Assembly: GCF_000191065.1 (NCBI RefSeq)
Contig: NZ_GL872282.1
Span: 152,445-216,444 of the forward strand
Length of the DNA stretch: 64,000 bases
Origin: Prevotella multiformis DSM 16608
GTDB taxonomy: Bacteria; Bacteroidota; Bacteroidia; Bacteroidales; Bacteroidaceae
Direction: 5' to 3'
The translations under genes were made by a program, and so were the position numbers. The notes under the pieces are model-generated. The model was not told the DNA's origin. It did no database searches and saw only the letters and a program-made list of their open reading frames with translations. This document shows, in pieces, positions 58,753-64,000 of the stretch. How positions within the stretch are numbered: position 1 is the first letter of the stretch; each line of letters starts with the position of its first letter.

Positions 58753-59041
58753 ATAAATAAGGTATTACATTGTGATTGTTATCCGGCTTCACGGACAGTT
58801 CCACCTGTCCGGCATGGTCTATCTCCATCCGGCTGCCGTCATTCCTGCCGATGTCATAGACGGCTTTACCGAAGGTGTAGAGGGCAAGTGCGGCGAATGC
58901 GATGAGCATCGCCAGCACGATGCGCCTGCGTGTCTTCGGCGGCAAGCCGTCCAGATACCCTTTGAGCCGTTCCACCAGCATTTTCTTTTTGTCGTGGAGT
59001 TTCCAGTACGCACTCCACAGTGATTTCTTGATTTTCTTCAT
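58733..59041 (-). CDS. traL: TraL (DUF3989) small membrane protein
   Basis: The 102-residue product has a basic front and one span (RRIVLAMLIAFAALALYTFG). Position between traK and traM and the sequence fit DUF3989/TraL. Confidence 0.85.
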   Translation of the reverse strand: MKKIKKSLWSAYWKLHDKKKMLVERLKGYLDGLPPKTRRRIVLAMLIAFAALALYTFGKAVYDIGRNDGSRMEIDHAGQVELSVKPDNNHNVIPYLYGTDEE

Positions 59042-59047
59042 GTCCGT

Positions 59048-59671
59048 TTACCTTTTGATGGTTTGTAAATCTTTGTTCTCGATGATGGTGAATCCCTCGA
59101 TGGTGAACCCGTTGGGGTTGTCGTCCGAACGGGACGAGTTCAAGAGGCGGCACGTGGTCACGAGGCTGCGCTCTGTGACGTTGCTCTGCCGGATGATTTT
59201 CTGCGTGGCGTAGGTCACGGTGCGGTAGGGATAGCCGTTGAAGTCGCACACCACGCTGTCCACCTTCAGCACTTGGTTGATGTTACCGGCGATGATGCGG
59301 TTGTAGTACCCCTTCTCGGCGAAGTCCGAATAGTAGTTGTACACGCTCTTGTCTGCCAGCAGCAACGCACGCTTCACGTTGTGTTCTATCGCGCTCTTTT
59401 CGGGCGAGAGCGTGAAGAACAGCTCGTGGAAGCGGCGCACATGCTCCCTCGCTTCCGCCGGACGGTTCTGCGAGAGGTCCTGCGAGAGTGCCAGCATCAG
59501 CGACTTGCCGTTGTCCAGCACATAGATCTTTTCCCGCTGCCGCTCCGCGAAGCGGTAGGAACTCCACACGCTCCATACCGTTATCACTGCGCACAGCGAG
59601 AGGAAGACGATACCGAACAGGCGTATCTGCCTGAACGATGATTCGATGTTTTTGAGTGACTTGAATTCCAT
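59048..59671 (-). CDS. traK: Conjugative transposon protein TraK
   Basis: The 207-residue protein opens EFKSLKNIESSFRQIRLFGI, has one N-terminal span (VFLSLCAVITVWSVW), then a soluble domain (SLMLALSQDLSQNRPAEARE; GYPYRTVTYATQKIIRQS). This fits TraK, a VirB8-like inner-membrane scaffold. Confidence 0.9.
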   Translation of the reverse strand: MEFKSLKNIESSFRQIRLFGIVFLSLCAVITVWSVWSSYRFAERQREKIYVLDNGKSLMLALSQDLSQNRPAEAREHVRRFHELFFTLSPEKSAIEHNVKRALLLADKSVYNYYSDFAEKGYYNRIIAGNINQVLKVDSVVCDFNGYPYRTVTYATQKIIRQSNVTERSLVTTCRLLNSSRSDDNPNGFTIEGFTIIENKDLQTIKR

Positions 59672-59702
59672 TTTACTTTTTCCGTTTATAATTCCACATT
59701 GA

Positions 59703-60707
59703 TTATTTCAGCAGTTTCCCGGCACGTCCGACCATGTTGCCTGCGGTAGCACCCGCCACGCTTCCCGCCATGCCTCCGGCGCGTCCCGCCATCTGGTTCA
59801 CGTTGCGCCCGTAGCCGCCCATGCCCCCGGCTTGGATGATCCAGCCCGCCACCGTCGGAATGGTGAAGTAGCCGATGATGCCGATTATCATGAACACGAT
59901 ATACACCCCGTCGCTGGAATCCAGCGAGAAGTTGGGGTCGGTCTGCATGCGCTCGATGTCGCTCTGGAGCATCAACACCTGAATCTTGGCGAGTATGGTG
60001 CTGAATATGTCCGACACGGGCAGCCACAGATAGACCTGAATGTAGCGGCATATCCACTGCGTGAGCGTGCTTTGGAAGCCGTCCCACACCGATATGGCGA
60101 AGGCTATCGGACCGAGTATCGCCAGCACCACGAGGAAGAAGGTGCGGATGGTGTCTATCACGAGGGCGGCGGCTTGGAACATCAGTTCCAGTATCTCGCG
60201 GAAGAAGTCGCGGATGCCCTTCTTCATCTTGTACATCCCCCGGTCGATATACATCCCCGCCATCGTCACCATGTCGGAGGGCGACCAGCCCAATTCCTCC
60301 AGTTGCTTGTCAAACTCCTCGTTGGACACGAGGTAGGCGGTTTCGGGGTTGCGCACCATCGCCTCGTATTCCAGCCTGTCCTTCTGCTCCCGGTACTTGT
60401 TCATGTCCAAAGTCTGCGTTTCGAGCAGTTTCGCCGTACCCTGCACGACGGGCGAGAGGACGCTGTTTATCGTGCCAAGCACCACCGTAGGGAAGAACAT
60501 GATGCACAGACCGACGGCAAAGGGACGGAGCATCGGGAAGACGTCTATCGGTTCGGCTCTCGCCAACGACTGCCATACCCGGTAGGCGACATAGAAGAGC
60601 GCGCCCAGCCCGGCGATGCCTTTCGCCACGCCCGCCATGTCGGCGCACAGCGGCATCATCTGCTCGTAGAGCGAGCGGAGAATCTGGTGAAGGTTGTCGA
60701 ACTCCAT
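59703..60707 (-). CDS. traJ: Conjugative transposon protein TraJ
   Basis: The 334-residue protein has several membrane spans and conserved parts (MVGVAKGIAGLGALFYVAYR region at residues about 19-42; GDMFREILE-like FFREILELMFQAAALVIDTI). It ends in a Gly-rich tail (RAGGMAGSVAGATAGN). This is the polytopic VirB6-like TraJ. Confidence 0.88.
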   Translation of the reverse strand: MEFDNLHQILRSLYEQMMPLCADMAGVAKGIAGLGALFYVAYRVWQSLARAEPIDVFPMLRPFAVGLCIMFFPTVVLGTINSVLSPVVQGTAKLLETQTLDMNKYREQKDRLEYEAMVRNPETAYLVSNEEFDKQLEELGWSPSDMVTMAGMYIDRGMYKMKKGIRDFFREILELMFQAAALVIDTIRTFFLVVLAILGPIAFAISVWDGFQSTLTQWICRYIQVYLWLPVSDIFSTILAKIQVLMLQSDIERMQTDPNFSLDSSDGVYIVFMIIGIIGYFTIPTVAGWIIQAGGMGGYGRNVNQMAGRAGGMAGSVAGATAGNMVGRAGKLLK

Positions 60708-60710
60708 AGG

Positions 60711-61340
60711 CTACCAGTATCTTTCGTTCATGCTCCCGTACAGCCCCATGATGCGGTCAAGGTCGTTTTTCTTCTTCGCACGCAGGTAGCTCACGCTGAT
60801 ATTCTTGTTGGTGTAGTAGCTCACGAGGTTGCGGTAACGCTTCATCTTGGAGTGGCAGCGTTCCACCACGTCCATGCGCTCCTTGTCCGTCATGGAGAGC
60901 GTGGTGATGTTCACCACGTTCTTCAACTCCGTAAGCACGTCATTGGATTCCTCCAGCAGCTTCGTGTACCCGAAGGCGATGGCTCCGAGTTCCTCCACCG
61001 TGAAGTTGTCGTCGCGCAGCATCTTCTGGAAGCTGGTCACGTAGATGTCCGTGATGTCGCCTACCATCAGTATGGTCTGCTGCACCTTGCGGGCGTCCTT
61101 GACCAGATTGTTCACGGATTTGAGGGCGTCGTAATACTTCTTGCCCTGCTCGTAGATTTTCACCGTTTCCTGAAAGTTATTCACCATGTTCGTGGCGGTC
61201 TTCGAGGTGTGGATGATGTTCTTCGAGGCATTGATGATGCCCTGCGCCAGATTGCCCGGATCGCTCACGACCCATTGGGCGGAAGCCCTGCCCGCGAGAA
61301 GCAGGCACAGGCAGATGACGAATGTTATTCTTGTTCTCAT
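60711..61340 (-). CDS. traI: TraI (DUF4141) conjugation protein
   Basis: The 209-residue product has a signal peptide (FVICLCLLLAGRASAQW) and a helical mature part (VVSDPGNLAQGIINASKNII; NFQETVKIYEQGKKYYDALK), the pattern of DUF4141/TraI, VirB5-like. It starts 23 bases after the DUF3876 gene's stop. Confidence 0.87.
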   Translation of the reverse strand: MRTRITFVICLCLLLAGRASAQWVVSDPGNLAQGIINASKNIIHTSKTATNMVNNFQETVKIYEQGKKYYDALKSVNNLVKDARKVQQTILMVGDITDIYVTSFQKMLRDDNFTVEELGAIAFGYTKLLEESNDVLTELKNVVNITTLSMTDKERMDVVERCHSKMKRYRNLVSYYTNKNISVSYLRAKKKNDLDRIMGLYGSMNERYW

Positions 61341-61363
61341 GTTTCTTTGGATTTTAGCGGTTC

Positions 61364-61744
61364 TTATTTTCCTGCCGGAGTTTCCGGCTGCGGCTTCACA
61401 CGCACGTAGTCCCCGTTCGGTGAGAAGGTCAGCACGTCGGTGGCTTCGTTATACGCCACGTCGATGCGGAAGCCGGTGTTCATGAACAGGTTGCCGTTCT
61501 CCTCCTGCAAGAGGTAGGTTTCCGGTTTCAGCCTGCGGCGGATGCCGCTCCGTTTGAATACCGTCACCTTGTAGGCTTCGCCCTCCTTGTAGATAAGCAC
61601 GTCGGGCTTGCCCTCCACGCTTTCCCAATTCCCGCACAGCAGGTCGCGGCGGTTCTCCGCCACGTCGCAGGATTGCAGCACCATGACCGCCAATCCGATC
61701 AGACACTTGCTGACTTGCAGCATCTTCATTCTTGATATGCTCAT
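61364..61744 (-). CDS. DUF3876 lipoprotein of the tra operon
   Basis: The 126-residue protein has a hydrophobic front with a lipobox-like VLQSC and the DUF3876 sequence (LLCGNWESVEGKPDVLIYKE; GIRRRLKPETYLLQEENG). It sits between traG and traI, its usual place in these elements. Function unknown. Confidence 0.82.
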   Translation of the reverse strand: MSISRMKMLQVSKCLIGLAVMVLQSCDVAENRRDLLCGNWESVEGKPDVLIYKEGEAYKVTVFKRSGIRRRLKPETYLLQEENGNLFMNTGFRIDVAYNEATDVLTFSPNGDYVRVKPQPETPAGK

Positions 61745-61793
61745 ACGCTTTTCTTTTTTCGTTGATAAATCTGTTTTACCGATTATTGATTAC

Positions 61794-64000
61794 TTACTGC
61801 TTGTTTCTCCGTCTTTCGGCAAGCTGTCGGATGGCGGCTTCGATGTCGCCGCCCAATTGCTCCGCCAGACGGTACACCTCCACCTTTTCCGTTTCCTCGG
61901 TGGTGTACGCCAGATACTCTTCCGCGCTCACCTCGGTGGCATAGACCGCCGACTGCGTGCCGCCCAAGCCTATCCACACCTCCTTGTAGAGCCGTGAGGG
62001 GTTGTTCGCCATGTTGATGGAGAGTATCTGCGACTTCTCCTTCTCCGTCAGTCCGAGCAACGCCTGAATCTGGTCGAACTTGTTCATGTACTTGCGCTGG
62101 TCAAGCAGGATTTTACAGTCCGAGTTGTTGATGATGCTCTCCTTGACGACGGGCGAGGAAATGATGTCGTCCACCTCCTGCGTCACCACGATTGCCTCAC
62201 CGAAGTATTTGCGCACCGTCTTGTACATATAGCGCAGGTAATCAGCCATGTTCGCCGACGAGAGAGCCTTCCAAGCCTCTTCCACGATAAGCTGCTTTCT
62301 CACACCTTTCAGACGCCGCATCTTGTTGATGAAGGCTTCCATGATGATGATGGTCACTACCGGGAACAGTTCGCGGTTGTCCTTGATGGAATCGATCTCG
62401 AAGACGATGAACCGTTTGCCCAGCAGGTCGATGTTCTCCGCCGAGTTGAGCAGGAAGTCGTAGCGTCCGCCCCGGTAATACTGCCGCATGGTGGTGAGCA
62501 TGTTGTCGATGTTGAAGTCCTCCTTCTCCACCTTGATGTCGCGTTCCGCCAGTTCCCTGCGGTAGTCGTCGCGCATGTACTCGTAGAAGGTGTTGAACGA
62601 GGGGACGATGCTCCGGTCAGCCCTGATGCGCTCGATGTAGGCACTCACGGCACTGCCCAATTCCCCGCTTTCGGTTTTCGTCACCTTGTCGTCCTCCGAC
62701 TTCCAGAGCGTCAGCAGCAGCGTCTTTATGCTGTCCTTTTTCTCCACGTCGAACACGTAGTCGTCGGTATAGAACGGGTTGAAGCTGATGGGCTTCTCCT
62801 CCGTGTAGGTAAAATACACGCCGTCCGTGCCGCCCGTCTTGCGCCGTATCATCTCGCATAGCCCTTGATAGGAGTTTCCCGTGTCCACCAATACCACATG
62901 CGCGCCCTGCTCGTAGTATTGCCGCACGAGGTGGTTCATGAAGAACGACTTGCCACTGCCCGAAGGACCTAATACGAACTTGTTACGGTTCGTGGTGATG
63001 CCCCGCTTCATCGGCAGGTCACTGATGTCGAGGTGCAGCGGTTTTCCCGTGAGCCTGTCCACCATCTTGATGCCGAAGGGCGAGAGCGAGCTGCGGTAGT
63101 TGGTTTCCTCCGTGAAGAGGCACACCGCCTGTTCGATGAAGGTGTGGAAACTCTCTTCCGCCGGAAAGTCCGCCGCGTTGCCGGGCATAGCCGCCCAATA
63201 AAGTGTCGGGCAGTCGATGGTGTTGTGGCGCGGCACGCACTCCATGCTTGCCAGCTGGCTGCCCACGTCGTTCTTTATGTGCTTCAGCTCTTCCGCGTCG
63301 TCGCTCCACGCCATGACGTTGAAGTGCGCCCGCACCGAGGTCAGCCCGTAGGAGTGCGCCTCGTTCAGGTAGCGGTCTATCCACTCGCGGTTGATGCTGT
63401 TGCTCCGGCTGTATCGGGATAACGACTGCATATTCCTTGCGGACTTCTCGAATTTTTGAAGGTTCTCCTCGCTGTTGTCGATAATCACGTACTGGTTGTA
63501 AATGTGGTTGCAGGAGAGCAGCAGCCCCACCGGGGAGGCGAAGGAGAGGCGGCAGTCCGAGCGGTCGGTGGAGAGTTTCTCATACCGTGTGTCGGTAGCC
63601 ACCGTGCCGGGAAGGTCTTCCGCGTCGGACAGGGTGTGCAGGCACAGGCGATTGTCGCCGATGCGCATCTCCCGTGCCGAGAGGTCTATGTCCTGTAACG
63701 TGGCGTCGCCTTCGGGCATGAGCGAGAAGTAACGCTCTATCAGTCCGGCTTTGCCGTCTGTCCCCACGATCTCGTCGGTGGAGAGGCGGCGCAGCCTGAC
63801 AAAGCCGCTGTCGTTGATGATGCGCTCGAACTGTTCCGCAGCCTCCATGAACTTCGCGGCTGTTTCCTTGTCCAGTTCCTTCGGGATGATATGCCCCCGG
63901 CACAGCGTGCTGAAATTGCTCTGCATCCGGTTACGCTCCTTCGTCGTCTTGGTCAGGTAGAGGTAGCACGTGTGCTTCAGGTACGGTCGCTCGTTGAAGT
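61794..64000 (-). CDS. traG: TraG conjugation ATPase (VirB4-like), partial
   Basis: The frame is open through the right edge (reading FNERPYLKHTCYLYLTKTTK before the first in-window ATG at 63926), so the N-terminus lies outside. Walker A is GPSGSGKSFFMNH (around 62950-62970) and a Walker B-like LIVEEAWKALSS appears later. This is the VirB4-type motor that drives pilus assembly or transfer in CTnDOT elements. It is the first tra gene in the window and sets the leftward direction. Confidence 0.93.
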   Translation of the reverse strand, partial: FNERPYLKHTCYLYLTKTTKERNRMQSNFSTLCRGHIIPKELDKETAAKFMEAAEQFERIINDSGFVRLRRLSTDEIVGTDGKAGLIERYFSLMPEGDATLQDIDLSAREMRIGDNRLCLHTLSDAEDLPGTVATDTRYEKLSTDRSDCRLSFASPVGLLLSCNHIYNQYVIIDNSEENLQKFEKSARNMQSLSRYSRSNSINREWIDRYLNEAHSYGLTSVRAHFNVMAWSDDAEELKHIKNDVGSQLASMECVPRHNTIDCPTLYWAAMPGNAADFPAEESFHTFIEQAVCLFTEETNYRSSLSPFGIKMVDRLTGKPLHLDISDLPMKRGITTNRNKFVLGPSGSGKSFFMNHLVRQYYEQGAHVVLVDTGNSYQGLCEMIRRKTGGTDGVYFTYTEEKPISFNPFYTDDYVFDVEKKDSIKTLLLTLWKSEDDKVTKTESGELGSAVSAYIERIRADRSIVPSFNTFYEYMRDDYRRELAERDIKVEKEDFNIDNMLTTMRQYYRGGRYDFLLNSAENIDLLGKRFIVFEIDSIKDNRELFPVVTIIIMEAFINKMRRLKGVRKQLIVEEAWKALSSANMADYLRYMYKTVRKYFGEAIVVTQEVDDIISSPVVKESIINNSDCKILLDQRKYMNKFDQIQALLGLTEKEKSQILSINMANNPSRLYKEVWIGLGGTQSAVYATEVSAEEYLAYTTEETEKVEVYRLAEQLGGDIEAAIRQLAERRRNKQ

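Noticed and set aside
57448..58905. 485-codon + strand frame opposite traM
   Set aside because: Shadow of traM; composition is unlike a protein.
59832..61409. 525-codon + strand frame opposite traJ and traI
   Set aside because: Histidine- and valine-rich shadow of leftward tra genes with no domain.

Overview
The window looks like chromosome from a member of the Bacteroidales, most likely Prevotella in the broad sense (an inference from gene content, not a search). Support comes from Bacteroidetes-type promoters (a TAnnTTTG -7 box ahead of aspS, thrS, ftsK and others), several Bacteroidetes-restricted families (DUF4270, DUF5687, DUF4491, DUF1573, DUF2582) and a CTnDOT-type tra block. No tRNA or rRNA gene was seen.

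Layout. 1-18 kb is housekeeping chromosome: the C-terminal end of an AddB-like nuclease, an MFS transporter, panB, a HAD phosphatase, a DUF3298 lipoprotein, rsmG, a metallo-beta-lactamase hydrolase, ruvC, tilS, an rlmI-like methyltransferase, a 3'-5' exonuclease, ftsK, a LolA-like protein and a DUF5687 membrane protein. 18-19.1 kb is a gene-free, repeat-rich stretch that looks like a rearrangement scar.

19.1-33.5 kb is a type III CRISPR-Cas locus read on the + strand. It has a 5'-truncated Cas7-like RAMP, a Csx10-like RAMP, a double-RAMP protein, a TIGR04423 small protein, a TIGR03986 RAMP, two CARF-HEPN ribonucleases (the second with an extra C-terminal domain), cas1, a CRISPR-associated primase-polymerase, an N-terminally extended cas2, a leader with a promoter, and an array of 28 intact 37-bp repeats plus one decayed repeat. 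No cas10 and no cas6 are present. The locus therefore seems to have kept memory formation, crRNA arrays and cyclic-oligoadenylate-responsive effectors but lost, at least locally, the signal-producing subunit.

33.6-48.8 kb returns to housekeeping genes: thrS, panD-panC, a GT5-like glycosyltransferase, a DUF4270 lipoprotein, clpC, a phosphosugar mutase, DUF4491, DUF1573, aspS and two small winged-helix-like proteins. Three copies of a roughly 590-bp terminal-inverted-repeat element lacking a transposase lie in intergenic gaps at 1.4, 9.4 and 44.9 kb.

From about 49.1 kb to the right edge is the end of a CTnDOT-type integrative conjugative element. It starts with a structured non-coding end, continues with a rightward block of small accessory genes including pcfK- and pcfJ-like genes, and then has a leftward transfer operon from traG (cut by the window edge) through DUF3876, traI, J, K, L, M, N, O, P and Q to a lysozyme gene. 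The two blocks converge on a strong hairpin terminator.
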